From Thermodesulfobacteriota bacterium (lineage in GTDB: Bacteria; Desulfobacterota; BSN033; UBA1163), in assembly GCA_030017685.1 (NCBI GenBank), contig JASEHH010000014.1, positions 1 through 48,222 of the forward strand: a stretch of 48,222 nt of DNA, written 5' to 3'. The notes below the pieces were generated by a model. The model did not search any database. It saw nothing but the letters and a program-made list of their open reading frames with translations, and was not told where the DNA came from. Of the stretch, positions 39,316 through 48,222 are shown in pieces (positions within the stretch are counted from its first letter, which is position 1; the number at the start of each line of letters is the position of its first letter). A program made the position numbers and the translations under genes.

Positions 39316-40659
39316 TCAGACTTCGATTTGGTACTTTTCTATCTTTCGATAGAGATTTCGGAGGCTGATGCCCAGGGCCTTCGCCGTACGGGTTTTGTTC
39401 CCTTTCAATTCCCTGAGGGTCCGTTCGATCAAATCTCTCTCAAGGGAGACAAGGGTCGAGGTCGATTTTTGGATTTTCACATTTTGGGCCAATATTGAGA
39501 GAGGAAAATCTTTAATAGAGAGGGTATTACCGGTTGAAAGGATCAACCCCCTTTCCAATACATTGGCCAATTCCCTTATGTTGCCGGGCCAATGATAGTT
39601 CTTCAGGCATTCGATGGCCTCGGGTGAGATCGTTTTTCCCCACCCGCCATCGATCTCCTTATTCTTTAAGAAGTAATCAACCAGCAAGGGAATATCCTCT
39701 TTCCTTTCTCTTAAAGAGGGCAAGCTAATCGTAACCACATTGAGCCGATAGAAGAGGTCTTCCCGGAAACGGCCTCGTTTGACCTCCTCCTCCAAATTTC
39801 GGTTGGTGGCAGCGATGATCCTGACATCCACTCGAATCTGTCTGTTTCCCCCCACTCGGCGAAACTCCCCGAGCTCGATCACCCTGAGCAATTTGGCCTG
39901 GATATTCGGATTCATCTCAGAGATCTCATCAATGAAGAAGGTTCCCCGGTCCGCCATTTCGAAGAGACCGTGTTTGAGGGCGGAAGCCCCCGTGAAGGCC
40001 CCTTTTTCGTGGCCAAAAAGTTCATTTTCAAGGAGGTTTTCCTGAAGGGCGGCGCAGTTGACAACGATGAAAGGTCCCTCGGACCGTTTACTCTTTTTGT
40101 GGATGGTGTTGGCAACCAGCTCCTTGCCTGTTCCACTCTCTCCCTCAATCAATACAGGGGAGGAGGTAGGGGCCACTTTATTGGTCAGGTGGATCACTTC
40201 TCGGATATTCTTACTTCTGCCGATGATTGTATCGTAAGGATTTCGATGCCTTAGCTGGTCTTTCAGGAGGAGGTTCTGTTTTTGAAGATTCGACTTCTCA
40301 TAGGCCTTCTGAACGATGAGGTCCAGTTCCGAAAGCTTACAGGGTTTCGTGAGGTAGTCGTAGGCTCCAAGTTTCATCGCCGCGATGGCGGAGTCGATCG
40401 TTCCTTGGCCCGTGATGATGATGACCTCCATATTCGAATGGATCTTTTTTAACCTCTGCAGAAGTTCAATTCCGTCCATCCCCGGCATCTTGATATCGAC
40501 CAGGGCCACGTCAAAATCTTTCTGCTCAGCAGCTGTGATCGCCGACTCGCTCGATTCGAATCCTTCGACCGAACTTCCATTCTGAGAAAGTCGCCTCTGC
40601 AAAAGTTTTCGGAAGGGCGCCTCGTCATCAACCACCATAATCCTTTTCAGACCGTTCAT
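39316..40659 (-). CDS. Sigma-54-dependent response regulator (NtrC/AtoC type)
   Basis: 447 aa. The receiver domain (residues 1-120) has the acidic pocket VVDDE (9-13) and phosphorylation Asp55 in LVDIKMPGMDG. The AAA+ domain (about 140-380) has Walker A GESGTGKE, the sigma-54 contact loop GAFTGA, Walker B FFIDE and the R-finger segment RFREDLFYRL. The C-terminal Fis-type helix-turn-helix is NKTRTAKALGISLRNLYRKI. It activates sigma-54 promoters after phosphorylation. Its ATG overlaps the kinase stop (ATGA), so the two are co-translated. Targets probably include the catabolic operon downstream; a near-match promoter lies at 10544-10561. Confidence 0.93.
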   Translation of the reverse strand: MNGLKRIMVVDDEAPFRKLLQRRLSQNGSSVEGFESSESAITAAEQKDFDVALVDIKMPGMDGIELLQRLKKIHSNMEVIIITGQGTIDSAIAAMKLGAYDYLTKPCKLSELDLIVQKAYEKSNLQKQNLLLKDQLRHRNPYDTIIGRSKNIREVIHLTNKVAPTSSPVLIEGESGTGKELVANTIHKKSKRSEGPFIVVNCAALQENLLENELFGHEKGAFTGASALKHGLFEMADRGTFFIDEISEMNPNIQAKLLRVIELGEFRRVGGNRQIRVDVRIIAATNRNLEEEVKRGRFREDLFYRLNVVTISLPSLRERKEDIPLLVDYFLKNKEIDGGWGKTISPEAIECLKNYHWPGNIRELANVLERGLILSTGNTLSIKDFPLSILAQNVKIQKSTSTLVSLERDLIERTLRELKGNKTRTAKALGISLRNLYRKIEKYQIEV

Positions 40660-43145
40660 GAGTTTCGCGCCCCTAATCGTTTTGGTAAGATGACCGAAAA
40701 CGTACTTCCCTTTCCTACTTCACTCTCCACTTCGATTCTTCCTTTCAACCTCTCCATGATCATATAACAGATGGCCAATCCAAGGCCCGTTCCCTTTCCT
40801 GGAGGTTTGGTCGTAAAGAAGGGGACGAAGATATGTTTAAGTGTTTCCGATGGGATTCCTTTTCCATTATCCGATATCTTGATGATCACCTTCCCGTTAG
40901 AGTAATGGGTTCCCACCTTGACCTGGCCGTAAGGTTCGACCACCTCCACGGCGTTTTTTAAGATGTTGAGGAAAACCTGTTGTAATTGAGAAGGATCGGT
41001 GATTACCTCAAGCGGTTTGGAGGGGAGAGGTTTTTCAATGCGAATCTTCTTGGACCTCGCCTCGAATTCAACCAGAGCGATGGCTTTGTGGATGACCTCC
41101 AGGAGGTTGGTTCGGATGGGTCTGAGAGGATCATCCCGGGCAAAGTTGAGGAGGTTCCGGGTGATCTCCTTGCAGCGATAAGTCTGTTCGATGATAATCG
41201 TTAAATATTCTGGAACCTCCTCCGGACCCCCCAAGGTCAGTTTCCCGTTCCGATTCCACTTGTCCAGCAATTCTTCCGCATACCCAGCGATGGAAGCCAG
41301 GGGATTATTGATTTCATGGGCGACACCGGAGGCCAACTCTCCCACAGCTGACATCTTGGAGGCTTGGATCAGTTGCTCTTCCATCTTCTTCCGTTCTAAG
41401 AGATCCCTCATGATAATCTGAAGCCCTGAGGTCTTTTTTTCCTCCTGGATATCGGTCAAACTGATTTCCACAGGGATCTTCACCCCTTCACAGGTGATCA
41501 TTTCGAGTTCAAAAGGTTCTTTCTTATTTCCCCGTATCACCTCTCGAAAAATCTCTTTGAAAAGCTTTCTGTCATGGGGAGCGATAAAATAATAGACCTT
41601 CTTTCCATTTAAACTCGATCGGTGTCCGAAAATTCTTTGGGCAGCTTCATTGAGGGAAATAAAGTTTCCCTCTGGGTCGGTCACAAAAATCCCATCTCGG
41701 GCCTTTTCAAAGAGGTTCTTATACTTCAGTTCAATCTTCTCTTTTTCCGAGATATCTTCGTGGAAGACAGTTACTCCGGTGACCTCTTTCCTCTCATTGA
41801 AGAGAGGAAGGATCTTAAAGTTGAGGGTCACCGTTCCCTTCGATTTCGTTTTTATCTTAAAGCCCTTCTCCTCCAGAGGGATTTTGGTCTCCATCACCTG
41901 TTTGCATTTTTCGTAGAATGAATTCTCGATCGATTCCCTCGCCACCCGCTTCATATTTTTCCCGAGCACTCTTTCGGCAGGGGTGCCGAGCATATTTTCC
42001 ATCCCCCGATTCCATGTGAGGATATTTAAGGATCGATCGAGGACCATAATCCCATTGGTGATGCTTTCAATGATGTTCTCATTAAATTCTTTTAATTCTT
42101 CAATATACTTGGAGCTCTTCGTTTTTTCGGTGGTATCCTCAATGATGCATAGAAGATTATTCTTCCCGTCATTATTTTTAAAGGGAATGCCTTTGACGGT
42201 GATGTAGAGAGAGCGCCGAGTGGATTGAAAGGAGAGAGGAAAGTTTGTCAATTCGAAAGCCTCTCCTTCCAAACCTCTTTTTAAATGGGACGCAAGGCCG
42301 GAGGAAATTACCCAAGGGAAATTAAGGAAGTCTTGTCCAATCAGGTCCTTTTTAGGAAGGCCAAAGAGTTTGGAGTGAGCCGGGTTGGTTGTCAGGAGAA
42401 GACCCTTGGGATCCAAAGTAAAGATTGCCACCGGGGCGTTTTTAATGATATTTTCGTAAAAACGGCTCGCCTTCTTAATCTCATTGGTCTTCTTTCTGAC
42501 TAACTCCCTGAGCTGTTTTTGGAGCGATATCCTTGGAATCGAGAGTTCGAACCCTCGGTCTTTTAAAATTTCTTTCTTACCGATCGTATATTCACATATA
42601 TCGTTCCCTCTTCCAATACAGGAGGTTTCAATACAATCTAAACGGCCCTCCATGCCTGTTTTCGCAAATCGATGAGTTGCTTTCATAAAAGCAAGAAAAA
42701 TTCCACGCGTATAATCACACACCGCCTTTTCTGGAGTTTGGTTATTTTCCACATAAGCCCAACCTTCAAAAGCATTCTTACATTGAATGACCGTCCAGCC
42801 CTCAGTCCAGTTCAAATCAATGACTTTAAAATCCCCAAACCCTGCATCAGAATAGATCTTAATTCCTGTTAAGAAACCAGCAGAGTTGGGTGGAAGGTTC
42901 CCTTTCCTGATCATGGGAATCAAAAAAGAATACCCTCCTCGGATGCCAGCCTGGAAGATCACAAAATTGGAGTTTTCCCCCGCCTCCCGCTCTATCACCC
43001 GCCGTATTTGATAAAAGCCCTGCTTGATATCAAAAAAGGCCATCCTTGTATCTCCCACATTCATCCATCCTCTCTCTTTATAACTGATGAGATGAAGGGA
43101 TAGGGGGAGGGCCGAAGAAGTTGTGATCGTTCTATTTTCCAGCAT
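40656..43145 (-). CDS. Soluble histidine kinase with XylR_N/V4R aromatic-sensing front end and three PAS domains
   Basis: 829 aa with no membrane segments. Domains are XylR_N (about 20-120, [18 protein letters not shown]) and V4R (about 125-190, [16 protein letters not shown]). Next come three PAS domains (about 245-355, 360-475 and 480-595), HisKA with phospho-His in VAHEINNP (about 630), and HATPase_c with N-box [17 protein letters not shown] and GTGLGLAI. In XylR/DmpR-type regulators the XylR_N-V4R module binds phenols or toluene-type compounds and is joined directly to a sigma-54 activator; here it drives a kinase. This suggests direct sensing of an aromatic substrate (inference). ATG 43145 has AAGGAG upstream. 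Confidence 0.9.
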   Translation of the reverse strand: MLENRTITTSSALPLSLHLISYKERGWMNVGDTRMAFFDIKQGFYQIRRVIEREAGENSNFVIFQAGIRGGYSFLIPMIRKGNLPPNSAGFLTGIKIYSDAGFGDFKVIDLNWTEGWTVIQCKNAFEGWAYVENNQTPEKAVCDYTRGIFLAFMKATHRFAKTGMEGRLDCIETSCIGRGNDICEYTIGKKEILKDRGFELSIPRISLQKQLRELVRKKTNEIKKASRFYENIIKNAPVAIFTLDPKGLLLTTNPAHSKLFGLPKKDLIGQDFLNFPWVISSGLASHLKRGLEGEAFELTNFPLSFQSTRRSLYITVKGIPFKNNDGKNNLLCIIEDTTEKTKSSKYIEELKEFNENIIESITNGIMVLDRSLNILTWNRGMENMLGTPAERVLGKNMKRVARESIENSFYEKCKQVMETKIPLEEKGFKIKTKSKGTVTLNFKILPLFNERKEVTGVTVFHEDISEKEKIELKYKNLFEKARDGIFVTDPEGNFISLNEAAQRIFGHRSSLNGKKVYYFIAPHDRKLFKEIFREVIRGNKKEPFELEMITCEGVKIPVEISLTDIQEEKKTSGLQIIMRDLLERKKMEEQLIQASKMSAVGELASGVAHEINNPLASIAGYAEELLDKWNRNGKLTLGGPEEVPEYLTIIIEQTYRCKEITRNLLNFARDDPLRPIRTNLLEVIHKAIALVEFEARSKKIRIEKPLPSKPLEVITDPSQLQQVFLNILKNAVEVVEPYGQVKVGTHYSNGKVIIKISDNGKGIPSETLKHIFVPFFTTKPPGKGTGLGLAICYMIMERLKGRIEVESEVGKGSTFSVILPKRLGARNS

Positions 43146-43394
43146 CTGTTTCTCCTTTACATCTCGTAATTACAATAAAAAATACATAAATTTAAGAAAG
43201 AAATCAAGATTAGAAAAAAGCTATTGGGAAAAACCAGCAATCCTCCACTTGATCGTCAAATTTATGAGGGAAGCGTCAGGAGAAAAATTTTAATATTACG
43301 AATTTTTCAAAAAATATTTTTATTCTGAGATACCTTCTGTCGTAGAGGGGAGGGGGCGGATCAGAGATTCAGTAAAAGGAGGGGCAATAAAAGC

Positions 43395-45095
43395 TTAAGA
43401 TTTTGGGCTTCCCACTTTCAATTTCAATCTGTCAGAGGGATAGATTCGATCGTTGCCGTCAAGATTATTCCAGTTTTTGATCTCTGATATACTCACATTA
43501 TGTTTACTCGCAATACTCCAGAGAGAATCCCCTGTTTTCACCACATAGATGATCTCTTTCTTTCCTTTTTCATTCTGTGAAGCTACCAAGGGGGTATCTC
43601 CCTCCAATACTTTTATTTTAAGTTGATCTCCCGGCATGAGTTTCTTCTCCGGATGGAGTTTATTCCAGGCGCTGGGGGCGCCGATATTGACCCCCATCTC
43701 ATTGGCAATGCTCCACAATGTATCTCCCTTTTTGATGATATAGGTGATCTCCTCTGATCCGGAAAGCCTGCCTTTTTCACCGGATGGTTTCGATGCCAAC
43801 GGACCGGGTTTGATCTCCTTCTCTTTTGGGAGGGGGATGAGGAGGTTCGTACCGGCCGATAAGCGGCTTCTCTTTTCCAAACGGTTAATCTCCAGGATCG
43901 GTTCCAATTCGACCCTGTAAAGACGGGCGATTTGCTGGAGGGTCTCTCCCTTTTTCACGATATGAGTTTTGAATGAAGTCTTTCCTCCGGGGCGGAGGGA
44001 TTCAAAATTCTTCAGGAAAAGGTCTTGCTTCCCGAAAGGAATTTTAATCTCATATTCCGGAACATCAGGGGGAGTGCACCATCTCCGCAATTCGGGGTTA
44101 AGTTCTTTCAACTCCTCAACCGTGATCTCACAGGCTTTTGCAATGAGCCGGAGATCCATGGCAGGGGGAACCATGACCTTATCATATCGAAGGGGTTCCT
44201 GGTATTCGATGCCGATGAATCCGTATTTTTCAGGGTCCTTGGCGAGGAGGGCGGCGGCGATCATCTGGGGGACATAATGTTTGGTCTCCTGTTTGAGGTA
44301 TCGATATTTGGTCAATTCCCAGAAGTCCTCCGTCCTGTAACGTTTCATTCCAATGGCGATCTTGTTCTCTCCCGCATTATAACCGGCGGCGGCAAGGTAC
44401 CAGCATTCGAACATATCATAGAGGTCCTTCAGATATCCGGCAGCGGCGATCGTTGATTTCTCGGGATCCCTCCTCTCATCCACCCACCAGTTTGACTTCA
44501 AACCGTATCTTTTCCCGGTCAGGTAGATGAACTGCCAGGGCCCCATGGCCTTGCTCCTTGAATAAGCGTAAGGGTTAAATCCACTTTCGATCATTGAAAG
44601 ATAGACCAGGTCTTCGGGAAGGCCCTTTTCCTTCAAAACCTCCCTCATGAAGGGGATATATTTTTCGGACCGGGCTAGCCAGTTGGAAAAACTGTTTCTG
44701 GCCGTGGTTTGAAAATAATGAAGAAAGTGTTCCACCTTTTCATTGATGACGATGGGGATATCGAACTCTTTTTTCCTCCCGAGTGTGTTTCCAGAAAGAA
44801 TTTCGAGATTGAAATCGTCACTCGATTCATCACTGATGGGAAGATTCAAGCTCCTCATGCCCACTTGATTTTCAGGAACTGAAACAGGGGAGGGTGCAGG
44901 GGCAGGATCATCGCTTCGGAGCGGAACAGACTGATCGTGAAAGAGTTCTTCCAATTCGGACTGGGTGAAGAGGGAAAGCTCGCCCGCCTCCTTTGGCGGA
45001 ACATTAAGATGGCTTTTTGAAGAAAGGGAATGGATGCCGGGCAGACATGCGGAGGAGAGAAGCAAAATTATCCCCGCACAAAGAATCCTGTGCAT
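43395..45095 (-). CDS. mltD: MltD-like membrane-bound lytic murein transglycosylase with three LysM repeats
   Basis: 566 aa. The N-terminal signal ends in LSSAC17, a lipobox, so an outer-membrane lipoprotein is likely. The SLT domain (about 150-290) has the catalytic Glu in SMIESGFNP, followed by SKAMGPWQF and AAGYNAGENKI. Three LysM domains follow (about 380-425, 450-500 and 520-565), with GETLQQIA, GDTLWSIA and GDSLWSIA cores that bind glycan. It cleaves peptidoglycan between MurNAc and GlcNAc. ATG 45095 is preceded by AGGAGGAACG. It is separated from the kinase by an AT-rich 249-base gap and is not part of the catabolic run. Confidence 0.9.
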   Translation of the reverse strand: MHRILCAGIILLLSSACLPGIHSLSSKSHLNVPPKEAGELSLFTQSELEELFHDQSVPLRSDDPAPAPSPVSVPENQVGMRSLNLPISDESSDDFNLEILSGNTLGRKKEFDIPIVINEKVEHFLHYFQTTARNSFSNWLARSEKYIPFMREVLKEKGLPEDLVYLSMIESGFNPYAYSRSKAMGPWQFIYLTGKRYGLKSNWWVDERRDPEKSTIAAAGYLKDLYDMFECWYLAAAGYNAGENKIAIGMKRYRTEDFWELTKYRYLKQETKHYVPQMIAAALLAKDPEKYGFIGIEYQEPLRYDKVMVPPAMDLRLIAKACEITVEELKELNPELRRWCTPPDVPEYEIKIPFGKQDLFLKNFESLRPGGKTSFKTHIVKKGETLQQIARLYRVELEPILEINRLEKRSRLSAGTNLLIPLPKEKEIKPGPLASKPSGEKGRLSGSEEITYIIKKGDTLWSIANEMGVNIGAPSAWNKLHPEKKLMPGDQLKIKVLEGDTPLVASQNEKGKKEIIYVVKTGDSLWSIASKHNVSISEIKNWNNLDGNDRIYPSDRLKLKVGSPKS

Positions 45096-45166
45096 GATGA
45101 ACGTTCCTCCTGGAAGATTGAGAGGGTCAATGACAGATTAAAGAACCAAAATTTATAAAAAAATGG

Positions 45167-45194
45167 CATATATCTTTTATTCTTGTCAAGTCAA
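45167..45194 (-). promoter_or_regulatory. Possible promoter of mltD
   Basis: On the minus strand TTGACT (45194-45189) and TATATG (45172-45167) are 16 bases apart, about 70 bases upstream of the mltD start. The -35 region contains CTTGACAAG, as does the promoter near 313. Moderate match only. Confidence 0.35.
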
Positions 45195-45200
45195 AAATTT

Positions 45201-45228
45201 GAGATTTCTGAAAAAGTCTAGAAATCTC
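45201..45228 (-). terminator. Hairpin after the rhodanese gene
   Basis: A perfect 9-bp inverted repeat, GAGATTTCT / AGAAATCTC, with a 10-base loop is followed on the minus strand by AAATTTTTG. It lies about 300 bases after the rhodanese stop and just before the mltD promoter. The stem is AT-rich, so this is a weak terminator candidate. Confidence 0.35.
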
Positions 45229-45250
45229 TGATTACATCGATTAGGGACCG

Positions 45251-45324
45251 ATTGCACAGATTAGAAATGCATTGATAAATAAAGAAAAATCTGTGGAATC
45301 ATTTTTTTGAAATCTGTGTAATCA
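45251..45324. repeat. AATCTGTG-type short repeats, direct and inverted
   Basis: AATCTGTGGAATCA (45288-45301) and AATCTGTGTAATCA (45311-45324) are direct copies 23 bases apart. ATTGCACAGATT (45251-45262) is an inverted, slightly changed copy. The outer parts ATTACA and TGTAAT can also pair. Probably a dispersed intergenic repeat. Nothing codes here. Confidence 0.5.
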
Positions 45325-45525
45325 AAGAGCGAAAAGTAGTTTTTCAAAGCTCTCATTTTGGAGGGTTCTCCTGACCGAATCATTTCCCGATCCAATTTTG
45401 TAAGAGAATGTTCAAATTTGTTCCTGACTTTAACCTTCTATTTATATATTTTTATCGTCATTTCGCCGGAATCTATTGAGGGACTCCAATATCCAGCAAG
45501 TTTTGTGCCAGAGGCGGGGGTAGCC

Positions 45526-46488
45526 TTACGGGTCCGTTCCAGTTTTGACAGGCAGGTTTGGATCAGCGGACCATTCGACCCAGGATCCCCTATAGAGACG
45601 GACATTGGGATAACCGAGGACATATTTCAGGGTGAAGTAGAGATGGCTGGCTTCTCTTCCGGTCCGACAATGGACGATGACCTCTTTATCCTTCGTGATT
45701 CCCAATTCTGCGAAGAGCTTCTCCAGATCCTCTCTCTTCTTCCATACTCTGACCTCATCCCCCTCGAGGGTCATCTCCCAGAACAGATTCCTCGCTCCGG
45801 GGATGTGACCTCTGCGGATCTCTTCGCCCTCTTCGCCGCTATACTGTTTGGGAGGCCGGGCATCGACGATCACGGCCCCTTTTGTTGAGAGACGGTCCCG
45901 AACCCATTTTTTTTCCGCCAGACTTTCGGGCTTGACTTTGCCGAAAAATTTCTTGGGGGAGAGGGAAGGATAGTTTTGAATCACCGGAAGCTTCTCGATT
46001 GTCCATTTCTCCCATCCTCCAATGACGACCCCGACCTTTTTATGGCCCAGATGGTCAAAGATCCATGCAAGAAAAGTGGCATTAGGATTCGATTTCTCCG
46101 AATAGAGGATGACCCACATCGGATTGGAAACACTTAAATATTCCCCGATCAATTTCTCGAGGAAGATCCGGTCGGGCCCCTGGGCAGGAATTCCGGTTCT
46201 CGGGACCCGGAGGGTTTCGAAATGGAGATAGACGCTATTCGGAATATGACCCTTGAGATAGTCCAGAAGGGAGTCTCGCATATCGATGATGCGAACAGAA
46301 GGATGGTTCACGAGAGGAACCAATTCCGCTGTCTCGATGAGTTTTGGGAAGTTCATGTTTTTAAGAAGAGGGGTTTGGGCATCGAGGAAGGTGGGGAGAA
46401 AGAGAAGAGAAAAGGAGAAGAAGCATCCCATCAGGAGATGGAAACTTCGCTTCCCCGTATTTCCAATTTCCAATTTCTCATTTCTCAT
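45526..46488 (-). CDS. Exported rhodanese (sulfurtransferase), two tandem domains
   Basis: 320 aa from ATG 46488. Upstream codons overlap glgA and do not look like a leader. The N-terminus has KRSFHLLMGCFF then hydrophobic residues, cut near LDAQ, so it is exported. The first rhodanese domain (about 50-160) lacks the active Cys, with VILYSEKS at that place. The second (about 180-320) has Cys274 in HCRTGREA, the CxxGxR loop of thiosulfate/3-mercaptopyruvate sulfurtransferases. This inactive-plus-active arrangement is normal for the family. The first codons lie inside a 7-base repeat array, so the true start is uncertain (TTG 46473 also possible). It follows glgA. Confidence 0.8.
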   Translation of the reverse strand: MRNEKLEIGNTGKRSFHLLMGCFFSFSLLFLPTFLDAQTPLLKNMNFPKLIETAELVPLVNHPSVRIIDMRDSLLDYLKGHIPNSVYLHFETLRVPRTGIPAQGPDRIFLEKLIGEYLSVSNPMWVILYSEKSNPNATFLAWIFDHLGHKKVGVVIGGWEKWTIEKLPVIQNYPSLSPKKFFGKVKPESLAEKKWVRDRLSTKGAVIVDARPPKQYSGEEGEEIRRGHIPGARNLFWEMTLEGDEVRVWKKREDLEKLFAELGITKDKEVIVHCRTGREASHLYFTLKYVLGYPNVRLYRGSWVEWSADPNLPVKTGTDP

Positions 46489-46497
46489 TTGCAATTT
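46461..46497. repeat. Heptamer tandem array overlapping the rhodanese start
   Basis: Read on the minus strand it is five 7-base units in a row: AAATTGC, AAATGAG, AAATGAG, AAATTGG and AAATTGG. It begins at the glgA stop and runs through the first ten codons or so of the rhodanese ORF, so part of the predicted leader is repeat-encoded. Units such as AAATTGC recur at 47986-48070. Confidence 0.65.
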
Positions 46498-47974
46498 AGG
46501 ATGTCCCCCTCTTCTTCTCAAGGGCTTTCCGGTAGAGTTGAAGATAGGCCTCTGCTGATCTCTGCCAGGAGAAATCAGAGGCCATTGCATTCCGGATGAG
46601 TTTTGTCCAGCGTTCCGGTTGAGCATAGAGGCCCATGGCCGTTTTGATCTGGTTCAGGAAATCCTTCGAATCGTAGCGGGCGAATTTAAAACCGTTTCCT
46701 ATTCCTGTAGAAGGGTCAAAGTGAGTGATCGTGTCATCGAGTCCGCCGGTAGCCCGGACCACTGGAATGGTCCCGTACTTCAGGCTGTAGATCTGATTGA
46801 GGCCGCAGGGCTCGTATTTCGATGGCATGAGGAAAAGGTCGGCTCCGGCTTCAATCTTGTGAGCGAGTCGATCGTCATAGGCAATTCGGATCCCTGCTTT
46901 TTGCGGGTATTTCTGGGCGATCCGGCTGAAGAGGTCGTGGTATTTCTGCTCCCCTGTGCCCAGGAGGACAAAGCCGATGTCAAAGGTGAAGAGTTCATCG
47001 ATGATCTCTGCGAGGAGGTCAAATCCCTTCTGGTCAGCCAGTCTCGAGATCATCCCGAGGAGAGGGGCTTTTTCGAGAGAGAGTGGAAGACCGTATTCCT
47101 TCAGCAGATCTTTTTTGCATTCTTTCTTCCCTGAGAGATCGTTCAGGTCATAACGGGCAATGAGGTGGGGATCATGCGAGGGATCCCAGTCCTGGTAATC
47201 CACGCCATTCAGGATGCCGTAGAGATCCTTTCTTCTCTTTCTTAAAATCCCTTCCAGTCCATAGCCGTATTCGGGATTCTGTATCTCTTCGCTATATTTC
47301 TGGCTCACCGTGTTGATGGCATCGCCGTAGACGATTCCCGCCTTCATCAAATTGATCCTCTCCCAGAATTCGATTCCCTCCGGGTTATACATCTCCGGGG
47401 GAAGGCCGGTGAGCGAGAGCTTCTCCTTTTTGAAAAGGCCCTGATAGGCGATGTTGTGGATGGTGAAGACCGTTGCGGTGCGTCCGAAAAGGGGATCGTT
47501 ACCGTAGATCGACTTGAGATAGGCAGGAATCAATCCGGTCTGCCACTCGTGATGGTGAATGACATCCGGTGAGAATTGGATGTGCCGGGCCAAATGGAGG
47601 ACCGCTCTGGTGAAGAAAACAAAACGTTCCGCATTGTCGAAGTAATCCCCCTTGGGGGTGCTGTAGAGATATTCCCTGTCGAAAAACTCGTCCCTGCCGA
47701 TGAAATAGACCGGAATATTTTTGTCCAGGTAGCCCTGATAGACCTCTGCCCGAAGGGTTTCATCTCCGAGGGGCACCTCAATCTCTTCTCCCAGATACTG
47801 GAGCGGAAACCCGGAGCGTTTGACCATCCGGTAATAGGGCATGACCAGTATCACCTCGCATCCGAGCGGGTGAAGGAATTTGGGAAGCGCGCCTGCCACA
47901 TCCGCCAGCCCTCCTGTTTTAGCAAAGGGGACGGCTTCCGGAGTCGCAAATAGGATTCGAAGGGGTTTATTCAT
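46496..47974 (-). CDS. glgA: Glycogen synthase, ADP-glucose type
   Basis: 492 aa from ATG 47974, with a GAGG site about 8 bases upstream. A longer frame to 48007 runs through the repeat and is unlikely. GT-B fold, GT5 family: the ADP-glucose-binding KTGGLADV motif (K19) lies at the N-terminus. The C-terminal catalytic segment is PSKYEPCGLNQIYSLKYGTI with Glu, and R-x-T-G-G-L-x-D-T follows. It extends alpha-1,4-glucan from ADP-glucose in the cytoplasm. No other glg gene is in the window. Flanked by repeat arrays on both sides. Confidence 0.95.
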   Translation of the reverse strand: MNKPLRILFATPEAVPFAKTGGLADVAGALPKFLHPLGCEVILVMPYYRMVKRSGFPLQYLGEEIEVPLGDETLRAEVYQGYLDKNIPVYFIGRDEFFDREYLYSTPKGDYFDNAERFVFFTRAVLHLARHIQFSPDVIHHHEWQTGLIPAYLKSIYGNDPLFGRTATVFTIHNIAYQGLFKKEKLSLTGLPPEMYNPEGIEFWERINLMKAGIVYGDAINTVSQKYSEEIQNPEYGYGLEGILRKRRKDLYGILNGVDYQDWDPSHDPHLIARYDLNDLSGKKECKKDLLKEYGLPLSLEKAPLLGMISRLADQKGFDLLAEIIDELFTFDIGFVLLGTGEQKYHDLFSRIAQKYPQKAGIRIAYDDRLAHKIEAGADLFLMPSKYEPCGLNQIYSLKYGTIPVVRATGGLDDTITHFDPSTGIGNGFKFARYDSKDFLNQIKTAMGLYAQPERWTKLIRNAMASDFSWQRSAEAYLQLYRKALEKKRGTS

Positions 47975-47985
47975 TATTAAAACCT

Positions 47986-48070
47986 CATTGCAAATTGGTA
48001 ATTGCAAATTGCAAATTTAAAAATTTAAGAATATTTTACACTTTGCATTTTACAATTTTCATTTTTCATT
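47986..48070. repeat. Heptamer-based AT-rich repeat upstream of glgA
   Basis: On the minus strand 7-base units AAATGAA, AATTGTA, AAATGCA and AAGTGTA are followed, after an AT-rich centre, by the opposite orientation (TTTGCAA, TTTGCAA, TTACCAA, TTTGCAA). The two halves can pair to form a long imperfect hairpin between the MscS-type gene and glgA. The array runs into the last codons of the MscS gene. Confidence 0.6.
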
Positions 48071-48222
48071 GGATTTTTTTGGGGGTTCTCCCCATATCAG
48101 GACCCGGTGGGGAAAGGGGAGTTGAATCCCTTTCTCATCGAATCGGATTTTGATCCTTCTCCGCAATTCCCTTCCCACCTCCCATTGTTTCAGGGGAACG
48201 GTTTTCACCATCATCCGGATGA
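48059..48222 (-). CDS. MscS-type mechanosensitive channel, C-terminal end (partial)
   Basis: The last 53 codons of a protein entering from the right edge: VKTVPLKQWEVGRELRRRIK followed by RFDEKGIQLPFPHRVLIWGE and TGA at 48061-48059. R-E-x-x-R-R-I-K-x-x-F-D-E-x-G-I-x-x-P-F-P is the conserved C-terminal domain of the MscS family, an inner-membrane osmotic safety channel. The terminal 5-6 codons lie inside the heptamer repeat. The N-terminus and membrane segments are outside the window. Confidence 0.85.
   Translation of the reverse strand, partial: IRMMVKTVPLKQWEVGRELRRRIKIRFDEKGIQLPFPHRVLIWGEPPKKSNEK

Larger units (their letters stand above)
45096..45525. other. Gene-free stretch between mltD and the rhodanese gene
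   Basis: No coding sequence is supported. It holds a possible mltD promoter (45167-45194), a 9-bp hairpin (45201-45228), short inverted and direct repeats (45251-45324), and about 200 further bases up to 45525 with no recognisable feature. Confidence 0.6.

Noticed and set aside
1-48222. CRISPR arrays, tRNA or rRNA genes, prophage, toxin-antitoxin or defence genes
   Set aside because: None was seen on reading both strands; the repeats present are short heptamer arrays and hairpins without spacer structure.

Overview
The window looks like chromosome from an anaerobic deltaproteobacterial (Desulfobacterota-type) organism. The basis is the gene content: a tungsten-type aldehyde:ferredoxin oxidoreductase with a four-cluster ferredoxin, old-yellow-enzyme (OYE) reductases with Fe-S centres, a UbiD decarboxylase, several branched-chain-amino-acid-type (Liv) transporters and a sigma-54 two-component pair. 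This placement is inferred from content only. Every convincing gene is on the minus strand, so transcription runs from high to low coordinates. I saw no rRNA, tRNA, CRISPR array, prophage or intact insertion sequence.

Layout in transcription order. (1) 48.2-43.4 kb, housekeeping: the C-terminal end of an MscS-type channel, glycogen synthase GlgA, an exported rhodanese and an MltD-like LysM lytic transglycosylase. Seven-base repeat arrays lie on both sides of glgA. (2) 43.1-38.4 kb: a soluble histidine kinase with an aromatic-sensing XylR_N/V4R front end, its sigma-54 response regulator, then two decayed genes, a 4-oxalocrotonate-tautomerase-like gene and a flavin-reductase-like gene. (3) 38.1-10.9 kb: about 27 kb of tightly packed catabolic genes. 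They are a complete Liv transporter (set 3), ferredoxin, aldehyde oxidoreductase, a MoaD/ThiS-like protein, a zinc ribbon, UbiD, CoxG, a three-subunit xanthine-dehydrogenase-family Mo hydroxylase, an amidinohydrolase-like protein, an extra solute-binding protein, a thiolase, an OYE-GltD fusion split by one stop codon, a stand-alone molybdopterin oxidoreductase, HyuA and HyuB, and a PaaK-like CoA ligase. (4) 10.9-0.75 kb: Liv sets 2 and 1, with a transposase relic upstream of set 2 and a second tautomerase pseudogene between the sets. (5) The low-coordinate end: two small proteins, then the start of another OYE reductase behind a near-consensus promoter whose -10 box lies inside a perfect palindrome.

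Working model (inference). The locus imports and degrades an aromatic or N-heteroaromatic acid without oxygen. The Mo hydroxylase would hydroxylate a ring carbon next to nitrogen to give a lactam. HyuA/HyuB would open the lactam with ATP. The PaaK-like ligase would form a CoA thioester. The OYE-type reductases, thiolase, UbiD and aldehyde oxidoreductase would handle reduction, cleavage, decarboxylation and aldehyde/acid interconversion. The kinase/regulator pair is well suited to sense the substrate. The decayed genes suggest that part of the locus is being remodelled.
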